Shown in pieces: positions 8,408 to 16,412 of a stretch of 64,000 nucleotides of DNA; the first letter of the stretch is position 1; each line of letters starts with the position of its first letter. The translations under genes were made by a program, and so were the position numbers. Location: contig CP155577.1 in the NCBI GenBank assembly GCA_001306305.2, positions 992,001-1,056,000 of the forward strand. The letters are read 5' to 3'. The DNA comes from Citromicrobium bathyomarinum. GTDB taxonomy: Bacteria > Pseudomonadota > Alphaproteobacteria > Sphingomonadales > Sphingomonadaceae. The notes under the pieces are model-generated. The model made no database searches and was not told where the DNA came from. It saw nothing but the letters and a program-made list of their open reading frames with translations.

Positions 8408-8718
8408 CGAGCGCAGCTTCAGCCACGCCCTTTCAGGGGCTGCCGGCGGCGGTGCCCAGCGGCGCATCGCCCGGCGCATCGCGCGCCGAGATCGCCAAGA
8501 CGGCCGAGGAATTCGAAGCGGTTTTCCTGGGCGAGATGTCCAAGCTCATGCTCGAAAGCGTCGAAATGGGGGATGAGTTCTCCGGCGGCCATGCCGAGCA
8601 GATATTTCGCGGAGTCCTGGCTGAAAAGCTGGGTGCGGAAATCGCCAGACGGGGCGGCGTAGGCCTGGCCCCGTCGGTGATGGAACAGATGATCAAAATG
8701 CAGGAGGGTTCTCAATGA
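8404..8718 (+). CDS. flgJ: Rod-binding protein, FlgJ N-terminal type (CheL-like)
   Basis: 104 residues with the FlgJ rod-binding domain only: A-E-E-F-E-A-V-F-L-G-E-M, M-G-D-E-F-S-G-G-H-A-E-Q, and a final M-I-K-M-Q-E. The muramidase domain of enterobacterial FlgJ is absent, as in Caulobacter, where the equivalent gene after flgI is called cheL. It should help cap or assemble the rod in the periplasm; no signal peptide is expected because the protein is exported by the flagellar system. It overlaps flgI (ATGA) and the following gene by four bases. A separate transglycosylase-like gene at 39213 could supply wall-cutting activity. Confidence 0.88.
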   Translation: MTSAASATPFQGLPAAVPSGASPGASRAEIAKTAEEFEAVFLGEMSKLMLESVEMGDEFSGGHAEQIFRGVLAEKLGAEIARRGGVGLAPSVMEQMIKMQEGSQ

Positions 8719-9137
8719 TCGAAACAATTCTCGATGCTGCCCGCTCGATTGCCTCGCTGATGGATGAGGAAACCGAAGCACTCGGCCAGCGTGGACGCCT
8801 TGCCGACCACGCAGACCTGGTCGCCGCCAAGCGCCGCCTGGTGGCGCAGATGGAGGCCGAGATCGTGCGGCTCAACCGCGAAACGCCCAACTGGCTGCGC
8901 GATCTGGACGCAGAGCAGGACGCCGCACTGACCGAGGCGATGGGCACGCTGCAGGCCGCGGCCATGTCCAATGCGACCGTGGTCAGGAGGCAGCGGGACC
9001 TTTCCAACGATCTGATCGACGCGGTTGCGGCCGAAGCGAAGCGGCTGACCGGGAATTCCAGTTGCAGCTACCGCGACACCGGTTCGGTGACGTGGCGGCA
9101 GGATTCCAGCCCGATCTCGGTCAACACCAGCCTCTAA
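8715..9137 (+). CDS. FlgN/FlbY-like flagellar protein
   Basis: A 140-residue, mostly helical protein rich in Ala, Glu and Arg, third in the flgI operon. Position and character match FlbY/FlgN-type proteins that follow flgI-cheL in Caulobacter-like clusters; FlgN is the export chaperone of the hook-associated proteins FlgK and FlgL. Direct motif evidence is thin because this family is poorly conserved. The last ~25 residues are Ser/Thr-rich and unlike the helical part. The start overlaps the flgJ stop. Two hairpins follow the gene. Confidence 0.62.
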   Translation: MIETILDAARSIASLMDEETEALGQRGRLADHADLVAAKRRLVAQMEAEIVRLNRETPNWLRDLDAEQDAALTEAMGTLQAAAMSNATVVRRQRDLSNDLIDAVAAEAKRLTGNSSCSYRDTGSVTWRQDSSPISVNTSL

Positions 9138-9145
9138 TACGACGA

Positions 9146-9173
9146 TCCCGGCCAGCCTCGGGGCTGGCCGGGA
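9146..9173 (+). terminator. Perfect GC-rich hairpin after flgI operon
   Basis: A perfect 12-bp stem (TCCCGGCCAGCC/GGCTGGCCGGGA) with a TCGG loop starts nine bases after the FlbY-like stop. It lacks a strong T-run, so it may stabilise the mRNA end or act with the second hairpin. Confidence 0.6.
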
Positions 9174-9230
9174 TTGCCTGATTTCTCCGACCACTAACGG
9201 GTCGGGCCCCGAACGACATTCCAACACATA

Positions 9231-9279
9231 CAAAGCGACCCCGGCTGGCACCAACGCCAGCCGGGGTCGCTTTGTTTTT
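9231..9279. terminator. Bidirectional intrinsic terminator between flgI operon and flgB
   Basis: A 19-bp perfect stem (9231-9249 with 9256-9274) around ACCAAC is followed by five Ts. The opposite strand ends its stem in the same CTTTG. It lies between convergent transcripts and can serve both. Confidence 0.85.
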
Positions 9280-9287
9280 AGATCGGC

Positions 9288-9707
9288 TTATCCGTTGCCG
9301 CGACCGGTCGCGGTTTTGAGCAGTTGCATCTGCTTGCGATAAAGGTTGGTCAGCGCGGTGAATTCGGATTGCACCGCGCCCAGCTTCAGCACCTGTTCTT
9401 CCAGCGTGACATTATTGCCGTCCGGCTTCGTCTCGACGATATTCTCGTCCAGGATGATCGCGCTCGATGATTGCTGGCGTGCACCAAGCGCGCGCATTTC
9501 GGAACTGATCTGGACGGTGGGCCGCGCAACGCGCCCCGCGCCGCTTGCATCCACCATTCCCGCAAAGCTGGGCGCTTCGACTTCGCGCGCCTTGTAGCCC
9601 GGGGTATCGCCATTGGCGATATTCTGCGCGATCACCTGCTGGCGATCCGAAAGATGCCGCATGGCGACACCAATGCCCCGCAGGAGGGCTGGACTCGTTT
9701 CACTCAT
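9288..9707 (-). CDS. flgB: Flagellar proximal rod protein FlgB
   Basis: 139 residues with the rod-family N-terminal motif Q-N-I-A-N-G-D-T-P-G-Y-K-A and a C-terminal helical segment suited to rod packing. FlgB forms the most proximal rod ring with FlgC and FliE and is exported by the flagellar secretion system. flgB is normally the first gene of flgB-flgC-fliE; here it stands alone before a terminator, and neither partner is in the window. Upstream, 23 bases away, is the large FlaEY-like gene, with which it may be cotranscribed. Confidence 0.92.
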   Translation of the reverse strand: MSETSPALLRGIGVAMRHLSDRQQVIAQNIANGDTPGYKAREVEAPSFAGMVDASGAGRVARPTVQISSEMRALGARQQSSSAIILDENIVETKPDGNNVTLEEQVLKLGAVQSEFTALTNLYRKQMQLLKTATGRGNG

Positions 9708-9730
9708 GCCATGCTCCCTGGTCTGAGTTG

Positions 9731-12493
9731 TTAGAACAAGCCGCCGGAGTTGAACCCGGCGGTAAGGCTGCTGATGCGGGCGAGCGCATCCTGATAGTTT
9801 GCGATCTGCGCCAGCTGGCGCGGGGATGCGCCGCCGGTGGAACCGGCGCCGCCATTCACGATCGCGGCCTTCCCATCGTCCCAGTAGAGCGAGCGATAGG
9901 CGGTCTGCGTCATCGAGATCGCGCTCTTGATGCGTTTCGTGGCAAGCGCCGCGCCTTCGCGGGTCGAAATGTCGAACGCATGAGTCAGGTCGAGGCCGTA
10001 GCTGCCGCCCGGCACAACCTTGGGTGCGCGCTTGTCGTAGGCCGGCGGTGCGACAAGCTTCGCTTCGGGCAGACCCAGCTTGGCGAGCGCATCGCGCCCT
10101 TCACCGCCACTGACCAGCTCGATCGCCTGACCTGCCTTCGCGGTAATGCTCAGAGTGCGGCCATCATCGCCCGATGGCGTGGTGACAGTCGCCTTGGTGC
10201 CGGTGATACGGCTGATCTTCTGCGACAAGGTCGCCATGGTCTCGTCTGCGGCGATGGTGATCTGCCGTGCGATTCCGTCGTTGACCTTGATCGAGAACTG
10301 GTCCCCTGCGCGCAGGCTGGTCTGCGAGGTCAGCAGGGGGGAATCGGTGCTGTCGAGCCGCCCGCGCTTCAGACCGAGCGCGCCCAGCACGGTCGACCCG
10401 CTGGTGGCCGCGGCGATGCGGACCGGCTCGGTCGTGCGGGTGGCGAGGCCGAATTGCTGGATATTGGCGATCGCGCCGGTTCCGGCATCCAGCCGTGCGA
10501 CGAACCCGTCGCTCGTGCCGCTGCGCGTCCCGCCAAGGTCGCCCGTGGTCCGTCCGCCAGCGTAGAGACTGCCGCCCATGAACGCGATGCTGTCCACCCG
10601 CTCGTCTGCCCCGGTGGCGATATAGCTGACGTCGCTGGTGGCGAGATCGGCGCTGACCCGCGCGACGAACCCGTCGCGCCCGCCCTGCATTGCGTTGAGC
10701 TGGTTGCCGGTCACCGCGCTGGAGGCCGAGCCGCCGATCCCGATGGTGCCGTCGGCGGCGACCGCCAGCACGCGGGCATCGACCCGACCGAGATCCATCG
10801 AGCCGAGATCGTTGACCAGAGAGGTGCTGTCGATCCGTCGCAGCGTGCCGACGCCGCCTTCGCTGGTGAGCGCGAGCAGCTCGCCATTGCTTCCGATCGC
10901 CAGCGCATTGACCGTGTCGCTGCCGCCGCTGTCGATCCGGCGGCGCTCGCGCAGCTGACCATCGGCGTCGAGGCGGGCGATGAACGCATCGCCGCCGCCC
11001 GTCGCGCCGCGCCCGCCGACGAAGATCGAACCGTCTGCGGCAACCGCGAGCGCGCTTGCGCTGTCACTGCCAACCGCACGAATGACGGTGGAGGACAGCT
11101 CCGCGCCGTTCGCGTCGAAGCGCGCGACCATCATGTCGCCGTCGGTGTTGGCCCCGTCGAAGCTGCCGGTCACCGTGCCGGCCACCACGATCTGGCCATC
11201 CGGGCCGAGGGCGACCGCCGCACCGCTGGCAGAGCCGCTGGCACCAAGCGCGCGTTGCCAGACCACTGCGCCCTCGCTGTCGAGCTTAGTCAGAAACAGG
11301 TCTTGCGAACCGGCGACCCGGTTGGAATCGAGATCGCCCGAAGTCGTGCCGACGACGAAACTGGAGCCGTCGGCAGCAGTGACGACCGATTGCGCAGTGG
11401 TGGCGGCAAATCGCTCTGTCGAAGGCGGTTCAACGCCCTCGATCGGCGCATATTTCGGCGCATTCAGCTCCGCACGTTCAGTCGCCAGCCGGTCGAGCCC
11501 GGCGATCTGGGACAGGGTCGATCGTTGGGCCGCGCCTGCCGGATCGGATATCCGCATCACCTGCGTCGATGGGGGGGCATCGGGATCGGTCTGGCCGGTG
11601 ACCACCATCAGCGCATCGGGCGCATCGATCTGGTCGATCGAAACCTCTTCCAGGCCCGGGTTCTCGATCTTGAAGCCCCAGCTTCCGGTGCTCTTGTCCG
11701 GCACGAAGCGGACCAGCCAGCGGGGCACCGGGTTGCCGTCTGCGTCGAGGTTGACGCTGCCGTCGGGTGCACGCATCGGCACGGCGGCGATCGCATCGTT
11801 GATCGAGCCCGAAATCGAATCCAGCGTGGGCGGCTGCGGCCCTCCGGCCAGGTCGACATTGATCACGTCGCTCGCATCGCCGCGACGAATGGTGATGGCG
11901 AAGCGTTCCGTACCCGTAAGCGCGGTGAGCGGCGCATCGCGCGCTTCGGCCACGCCCTTGCCCGCGATGGTGCCAATGGGAGCATCCGCGGCGACCGCGA
12001 CAGAGCGGACGCTGGTGCTGGGCTCGTCAAAGGCGAGAGTCAGCTTTTCGCGGGGTGCGGAGGCGACGAAGGCCTCAAGATCCTGCAACCCCTTTGCGAA
12101 CACGCCCTGCAGCGTCTCGCGCACGGAGTCCGTGGGCCCAGCGGTCGCGGCTTCTGCGAGCATGCGGAGCCGGTCTAGCGCGCGGTAGGTGGTGAAGGCG
12201 GTGGCCACATCGCTCGGCAGCTTGCGGGCGCCGGTGGGCCCTGCATCGATTATCGACGACATGCGCCGGATTGCGGAAACCTGCGATGACAGCGACGTTC
12301 TGGGCTGGGCCTCCTTCCACGGCGGCGTGGTTTCGGGCGTCGAGAAGTTCGCTTTTGCTCGCCGAACGGCGAGCGTTTCGAACCCTCCCGATCCGGGTGA
12401 GAACATCGCGAAACTGTTGGTTCCGCTGAGCAGGCTGAGGCCTGCGAGGCTGCTGTTGAGGTTTGTCGGCACCTTCTTGCTACGTCCGTCCAA
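9731..12493 (-). CDS. Large FlaEY-like flagellar protein with beta-propeller repeats
   Basis: A protein of up to 920 residues. The middle (about 370-680) has repeated 40-50 residue units such as D-A-F-I-A-R-L-D-A-D-G and D-G-F-V-A-R-V-S-A-D, resembling SBBP/beta-propeller repeats. The C-terminus (about 845-905) has helices with R-I-K-S-A-I-S-M-T-Q-T-A-Y-R, reminiscent of filament proteins. Size and context fit the poorly understood Caulobacter FlaEY regulatory/assembly protein; I am only moderately sure. It has no signal peptide, so it may be flagellar-exported or cytoplasmic. The start is TTG 12493, or possibly GTG 12472, which leaves a more normal leader after the palindromic element at 12510. 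It is divergent from fliG. Confidence 0.6.
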   Translation of the reverse strand: MDGRSKKVPTNLNSSLAGLSLLSGTNSFAMFSPGSGGFETLAVRRAKANFSTPETTPPWKEAQPRTSLSSQVSAIRRMSSIIDAGPTGARKLPSDVATAFTTYRALDRLRMLAEAATAGPTDSVRETLQGVFAKGLQDLEAFVASAPREKLTLAFDEPSTSVRSVAVAADAPIGTIAGKGVAEARDAPLTALTGTERFAITIRRGDASDVINVDLAGGPQPPTLDSISGSINDAIAAVPMRAPDGSVNLDADGNPVPRWLVRFVPDKSTGSWGFKIENPGLEEVSIDQIDAPDALMVVTGQTDPDAPPSTQVMRISDPAGAAQRSTLSQIAGLDRLATERAELNAPKYAPIEGVEPPSTERFAATTAQSVVTAADGSSFVVGTTSGDLDSNRVAGSQDLFLTKLDSEGAVVWQRALGASGSASGAAVALGPDGQIVVAGTVTGSFDGANTDGDMMVARFDANGAELSSTVIRAVGSDSASALAVAADGSIFVGGRGATGGGDAFIARLDADGQLRERRRIDSGGSDTVNALAIGSNGELLALTSEGGVGTLRRIDSTSLVNDLGSMDLGRVDARVLAVAADGTIGIGGSASSAVTGNQLNAMQGGRDGFVARVSADLATSDVSYIATGADERVDSIAFMGGSLYAGGRTTGDLGGTRSGTSDGFVARLDAGTGAIANIQQFGLATRTTEPVRIAAATSGSTVLGALGLKRGRLDSTDSPLLTSQTSLRAGDQFSIKVNDGIARQITIAADETMATLSQKISRITGTKATVTTPSGDDGRTLSITAKAGQAIELVSGGEGRDALAKLGLPEAKLVAPPAYDKRAPKVVPGGSYGLDLTHAFDISTREGAALATKRIKSAISMTQTAYRSLYWDDGKAAIVNGGAGSTGGASPRQLAQIANYQDALARISSLTAGFNSGGLF

Positions 12494-12509
12494 TCGGCTG
12501 TTCGTTCCT

Positions 12510-12518
12510 CTATAATAG
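12510..12518. promoter_or_regulatory. Palindromic flagellar element between FlaEY-like gene and fliG
   Basis: CTATAATAG, a near-perfect palindrome usable on both strands, lies 58 bases before the fliG ATG and 17 bases from the TTG of the divergent gene. A GGCAC-N4-TTGC-like string upstream (12468-12480) resembles a sigma-54 site but has spacing one base too short. Confidence 0.5.
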
Positions 12519-12576
12519 GACGAGCGCTCCCATCATGCGGGATGGGCGCTGGGATTTCTTTCTCTGGGGAACTGAC

Positions 12577-13611
12577 ATGACCATGGCCGCCAATCTCGTG
12601 GAGCCTGCCGAGCTCAAGAAATATTCGGGGCCGCAGCGTGCTGCTGCGCTGATGCTCGCGCTCGGCCAGGAACACGGGGCACCGATCTGGGAGCAGCTGA
12701 ACAACGACGAGATCAAGGAACTGTCCGCCGGGATCGCGCAGCTGGGCCGGTTGCCGGCCGTGGCGGTGGAGCACTTGCTGGTCCAGTTCAGCAGCGAAGT
12801 CTCCAGCATGTCGTCGCTGCACGGATCGTACGAGACGACAGAGCGACTGCTCTCCGGCATCCTCGGCGAAGACAAGGTCAAGGAGATCATGGAGGACATC
12901 CGTGGTCCCTCGGGCCGCACCATGTGGGACAAGCTGTCCAATGTGAACGAGGCGGTTCTCGCCGCCTATCTCCGCAACGAATACCCACAGACCGTGTCGG
13001 TGATCCTCAGCAAGCTGCGTGCCGAGCATGCAGCGCGCGTGCTTTCCGAACTGCCCAGCGACTTCGCGACCGACGTCATCCAGCGAATGCTGCGGATGGA
13101 GCCGGTCCAGAAGGAAATCGTCGCCGAGATCGAGCAGACGCTCAAGAGCGAGTTCATGACCAATCTGGCGCGCTCCCAGAAGCGCGACCCGCACGAGATG
13201 ATGGCCGAGGTGTTCAACGCGCTCGACCGGTCCGCCGAGGAGCGGATGCTCAGCGCGCTCGAAGAGTGCAATGCGGAATCGGCGGAGCGCATCCGCGCGC
13301 TGATGTTCACCTTCGAGGATCTGGGCAATCTCCTGACCGCATCGATCGCCACGATCGTGAAGAACGCCGATAAGCGCGAAATGGCGCTGGCACTGAAGGG
13401 CGCGCCGGAAGAAATACGCACGCTGTTCCTGGGTGCGATGACCGAGCGCGCGGCCAAGATGCTGCGCGAAGACATGAGCGCGATGGGCCCGGTGCGCGCA
13501 CGCGAATGCGACGAGGCGCAAGCCGCGCTTGTCCGCCTGGCCAAATCCCTTGCCGATCGGGGAGAGATCGTTCTGGTCGATCCGAAGTCCGATGAATCGA
13601 TGATCTACTGA
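12577..13611 (+). CDS. fliG: Flagellar motor switch protein FliG
   Basis: A 344-residue rotor protein. It carries the N-terminal FliF-binding domain (about 10-100), the middle domain (L-R-N-E-Y-P-Q-T-V-S-V-I-L, with the E-H-A-A-R-V-L motif) and the C-terminal torque domain (F-T-F-E-D-L-G-N-L). Downstream K-N-A-D-K-R-E-M-A-L-A-L-K-G-A also matches. ATG 12577 is preceded by a CTGGGGAA ribosome site; earlier in-frame starts would run through the promoter. FliG links the MS ring FliF to FliM/FliN and receives torque from the stator, whose genes are not in this window. fliH follows after 4 bases. Confidence 0.95.
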   Translation: MTMAANLVEPAELKKYSGPQRAAALMLALGQEHGAPIWEQLNNDEIKELSAGIAQLGRLPAVAVEHLLVQFSSEVSSMSSLHGSYETTERLLSGILGEDKVKEIMEDIRGPSGRTMWDKLSNVNEAVLAAYLRNEYPQTVSVILSKLRAEHAARVLSELPSDFATDVIQRMLRMEPVQKEIVAEIEQTLKSEFMTNLARSQKRDPHEMMAEVFNALDRSAEERMLSALEECNAESAERIRALMFTFEDLGNLLTASIATIVKNADKREMALALKGAPEEIRTLFLGAMTERAAKMLREDMSAMGPVRARECDEAQAALVRLAKSLADRGEIVLVDPKSDESMIY

Positions 13612-13615
13612 TCGC

Positions 13616-14305
13616 ATGACGATGCACGATCATAACCTTCATGTCCGGCCGTTCGGCTTCGACCGCACGTTTGCGATGCCGGTTCGCGAACCGGCACGGC
13701 AATATCGACGCAAGACCGACGCGGCCGAGTTGGCGCACGACGTAGATACCCTGCGCAGGCAGATCGCCCGGATCGAAGAGAGCCATGCGGAAGAACTGGC
13801 CCGGACAAGAACCGAAGCGTTCGAGGCCGGGTGCAGCCATGTGCGCGCAGAACGAGATGCGGCGATCCTTTCTGCGCTGGATGCGGTTCAGGCATCGCTG
13901 GACGAGCTTTCCGAGCAGTCCGGAGAATTGCAGGCCCAGGCCGAGGCCGATGCGATCGAGGTCGCCTTTGCGGCGGCCGAAGCGCTGGCCGGACAGGCTG
14001 TTGCGCAGCAGCCCGGTGGCGCGGTCGACGAAGCGATCGGGCGCGCGCTCGCGCAGGTCGCCCGAGGGCAGGAGATCGATGTAAAAGTCCACCCGGATCT
14101 GGTCGAGGATATCGAGGCGCGGATCGCCGAGCGGCAGAGCCGCGACCGCCGTCGTCTGGCGCTGGTCGTATCCGGCGACGCATCGCTCGCCCCCGGCGAT
14201 GCGGTGCTGCGCTGGGATCGTGGCGGGGTGATCGTCGATGCGCAGAGCCGCCGCCAAGCGGTGCTGGACGAGCTTGCTCCGATCATGGATCACTCCCCCG
14301 AGTGA
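13616..14305 (+). CDS. fliH: FliH/FlbE-like flagellar assembly protein
   Basis: 229 residues with an N-terminal variable region, a long Glu/Ala/Arg-rich coiled coil (about 35-115) and a C-terminal globular part (V-K-V-H-P-D-L-V-E-D-I then G-D-A-S-L-A-P-G-D-A). This is the FliH architecture, in which the C-domain binds the export ATPase FliI. In Caulobacter the FliH-like gene between fliG and fliN is called flbE. The ATG lies four bases after the fliG stop. fliI itself is 23 kb away at 37429. Confidence 0.82.
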   Translation: MTMHDHNLHVRPFGFDRTFAMPVREPARQYRRKTDAAELAHDVDTLRRQIARIEESHAEELARTRTEAFEAGCSHVRAERDAAILSALDAVQASLDELSEQSGELQAQAEADAIEVAFAAAEALAGQAVAQQPGGAVDEAIGRALAQVARGQEIDVKVHPDLVEDIEARIAERQSRDRRRLALVVSGDASLAPGDAVLRWDRGGVIVDAQSRRQAVLDELAPIMDHSPE

Positions 14306-14376
14306 CCTGGCGCGCCGGGCTTTTGTGCACCCGGCAAAAATTTCCCACCGGCAAAAAATGCCGCCCCGCAGCCTTT

Positions 14377-14383
14377 CTATAAT
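14377..14383 (+). promoter_or_regulatory. Flagellar TATAAT-like element before fliF
   Basis: CTATAAT lies after a CCTTT pyrimidine run, 47 bases before the favoured fliF start. The 98-base gap between fliH and fliF suggests that fliF-fliN-flbD-flhA has its own promoter here. Confidence 0.5.
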
Positions 14384-14430
14384 GATCCCGAGAGCCGGCG
14401 ATTTTGTCGGCGCAATCCTACGGGGTCACC

Positions 14431-16020
14431 TTGGAAGCACTGCGCAACTTTGCCGGACAACTCGGGCCACGCCGGGTGCTGATGATGGGCGGCGTGGCGT
14501 TCGCGCTGCTCGCAGCACTGGCGATGGTCGCGATGAGCGGTGGCTCGTCCGACAAGATGGGTTATCTCTACACCGATCTGGACCCGACGGCGGCGCAGGC
14601 GATTACCGAGAAGCTGCGAGCGCAGAACGTGCCGTTCTCGCTGTCGGGCGACGGCACTGCCGTGATGGCCCCGGAAAATCGCCTTCCCGAATTGCGGATG
14701 AGCATGGCGGGCGAACAGTTGGGCGGTGCGATCGGCTATGAAGTGCTCGACACCCAGCAGGCCTTCGGCGTGTCGTCTTCTCGCGAGAAGATGAATGAGA
14801 CCCGCGCTATCGAGGGCGAGCTTGGGCGTTCGATCGCGACCTTGCAGTCGATCGTCAACGCTCGGGTCCATCTGGTCATGCCCGAACGCGCATTGTTCGC
14901 GCCCGAAGCGCGCAAGGCGAGCGCGTCTGTAACCGTCAAGACCCGCGGCAAGCTGTCGTCCGGCAATGTCGAGGCGATCCGCTATCTGGTCGCCGCAGCC
15001 GTGCCCGAATTGTCGCCGGAATCGATTTCCATCGTCGACCAGACCGGCGCGCTGTTGGCGCGGGCTGGAGAGGCGGGCGAAGCCGGCGCCAGCCAGGCCG
15101 ACGAACGCCAGGTTGCCACCGAGGCGCGCATTCGCAGCCAGATCGAGGCGCTGATCGAACCGATCGTGGGCGTGGGCAAGGTCCGCGCGGAAGTCTCCGC
15201 CGAAATCGACCGCGATCAGACCCGCGAAGAGTCCGAAGTGTTCGATCCCGACACGCAGGTGATCGCCCGCCAGATCTCGGTCGAATCCGGTGACCAGAAC
15301 CGTGAAAACGCTGGTGCTACCCCGGGCGTCACGGTGGGCGCGCAGCTTCCCGAAGGCGGCGACGTCATGGGTGGCGGCGGTGACACCCGCGAGAGCGCCC
15401 GCAACGAAACCTCCGAAGACATTACCTTCCAGAACAGCAGCCGTCGCACGCTGACAACCCGCACGCCGGGCAAGGTTTCTCGCCTGACCGTGGCCGTGAT
15501 GGTCGATGGTGGTGAACAGGGTCTGCCTGCGCCGCAGGTCCAGCGCCTGACCCGGCTGGTCGAGAACGCCGTCGGCTATGATGCAGAGCGTGGCGACAGC
15601 GTGATTGTGGAAAGCATGCCTTTCGCCCAGCCCGATGAAATTGCCGATGCCGAAGGAGACTTTTGGTCCGACCTTCCGCTTGGCCAGCTGTTCGATCTGG
15701 GCAAGCTGCTGGTGATCGCAGTGGTCGGCCTGTTCGTCCTGCGGATGCTGCGCCCCAAGAACGTGCCCGCGTCCGCCGCCGGTCAGCTGCCGTCGCCAGA
15801 GCAGAACGTGATCGACCTGACCCCCGAGGGGCGGGGCGGCGAGGAGCAGCTCGAAAACGACGGGGCCCCCGCGCTGAGCGGTCCCGAGCTGGATGACGAA
15901 ATTGCGCTCGCTCAAGTCGAAGGCAAGCTCAAGGCCTCGGCACTCAAGAAAATCGGCGATGCCGTTGCCGCCAGCCCGGCCGAATCCGCCGCCGTCGTTC
16001 GCCAATGGCTTAGCGCCTGA
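14431..16020 (+). CDS. fliF: Flagellar MS-ring protein FliF
   Basis: About 529 residues, normal for FliF. A first membrane helix lies near residues 16-36, followed by the ring-building periplasmic region (Y-L-Y-T-D-L-D-P-T-A-A and the A-R-V-H-L-V-M-P-E motif). A second helix near 430-450 is followed by a cytoplasmic tail that binds FliG. Two TTG starts are possible, 14404 and 14431; I prefer 14431 because it gives the usual short L-x-x-F-x-x-x-L-G-P N-terminus and has a GGGG ribosome site six bases upstream. The C-terminal E-L-D-D-E-I-A-L-A-Q-V-E-G-K tail matches the FliG-binding motif. It starts the operon fliF-fliN-flbD-flhA. Confidence 0.92.
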   Translation: MEALRNFAGQLGPRRVLMMGGVAFALLAALAMVAMSGGSSDKMGYLYTDLDPTAAQAITEKLRAQNVPFSLSGDGTAVMAPENRLPELRMSMAGEQLGGAIGYEVLDTQQAFGVSSSREKMNETRAIEGELGRSIATLQSIVNARVHLVMPERALFAPEARKASASVTVKTRGKLSSGNVEAIRYLVAAAVPELSPESISIVDQTGALLARAGEAGEAGASQADERQVATEARIRSQIEALIEPIVGVGKVRAEVSAEIDRDQTREESEVFDPDTQVIARQISVESGDQNRENAGATPGVTVGAQLPEGGDVMGGGGDTRESARNETSEDITFQNSSRRTLTTRTPGKVSRLTVAVMVDGGEQGLPAPQVQRLTRLVENAVGYDAERGDSVIVESMPFAQPDEIADAEGDFWSDLPLGQLFDLGKLLVIAVVGLFVLRMLRPKNVPASAAGQLPSPEQNVIDLTPEGRGGEEQLENDGAPALSGPELDDEIALAQVEGKLKASALKKIGDAVAASPAESAAVVRQWLSA

Positions 16021-16031
16021 AGGATACTCTC

Positions 16032-16412
16032 ATGACCGAAATGGACAATGACATCGCCGCCGCTCCGATCGAGCAGAACTCGGAAGCCTTCGTTGACCTG
16101 CCGTCTCTTGGAGAGACCGCTGCGCCCGAACCGCTGGAGGATCTTGCCGTGTACGAGGGTGACGGTGGCGCGCTTGGGCTCGACGCGGTCCACGAAGTGC
16201 CGGTCAAGATGCAGGCCGTGCTGGGCCGCGCCCGTATGACCGTCTCCGAACTGATGAGTATCGCTCCGGGACGCGTGGTCGAACTGGATCGCAAGGTTGG
16301 CGAGCCGGTCGACATCTTCGTCAGCAACCGCCTGATCGCCCGTGGCGAGGTGGTTCTGATCGACAAAGCGCTGGGCGTGACCCTGACCGAGATCGTGCAC
16401 GAAGACGACTGA
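16032..16412 (+). CDS. fliN: Flagellar motor switch protein FliN
   Basis: 126 residues. After a variable acidic N-terminal 50 residues comes the SpoA/surface-presentation domain: V-P-V-K-M-Q-A-V-L-G-R, L-M-S-I-A-P-G-R-V-V-E-L-D-R, V-D-I-F-V-S-N-R-L-I-A-R-G-E-V-V. FliN forms the bottom of the C-ring with FliM and takes part in switching and export. It begins 11 bases after fliF and its stop shares a base with the flbD start. Confidence 0.94.
   Translation: MTEMDNDIAAAPIEQNSEAFVDLPSLGETAAPEPLEDLAVYEGDGGALGLDAVHEVPVKMQAVLGRARMTVSELMSIAPGRVVELDRKVGEPVDIFVSNRLIARGEVVLIDKALGVTLTEIVHEDD

Noticed and set aside
9545-12178. Long plus-strand frame opposite the FlaEY-like gene
   Set aside because: It is the antisense shadow of a GC-rich gene; the Arg/Gly/Ala-rich translation lacks any family motif. 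The same applies to long frames opposite flhA, oplAH and the RTX gene.
12468-12480. Sigma-54-like G-G-C-A-C and T-T-G-C boxes before fliG
   Set aside because: The spacing between the invariant GG and GC is nine instead of ten bases, it lies inside the start of the divergent gene, and other operons show no comparable pair.
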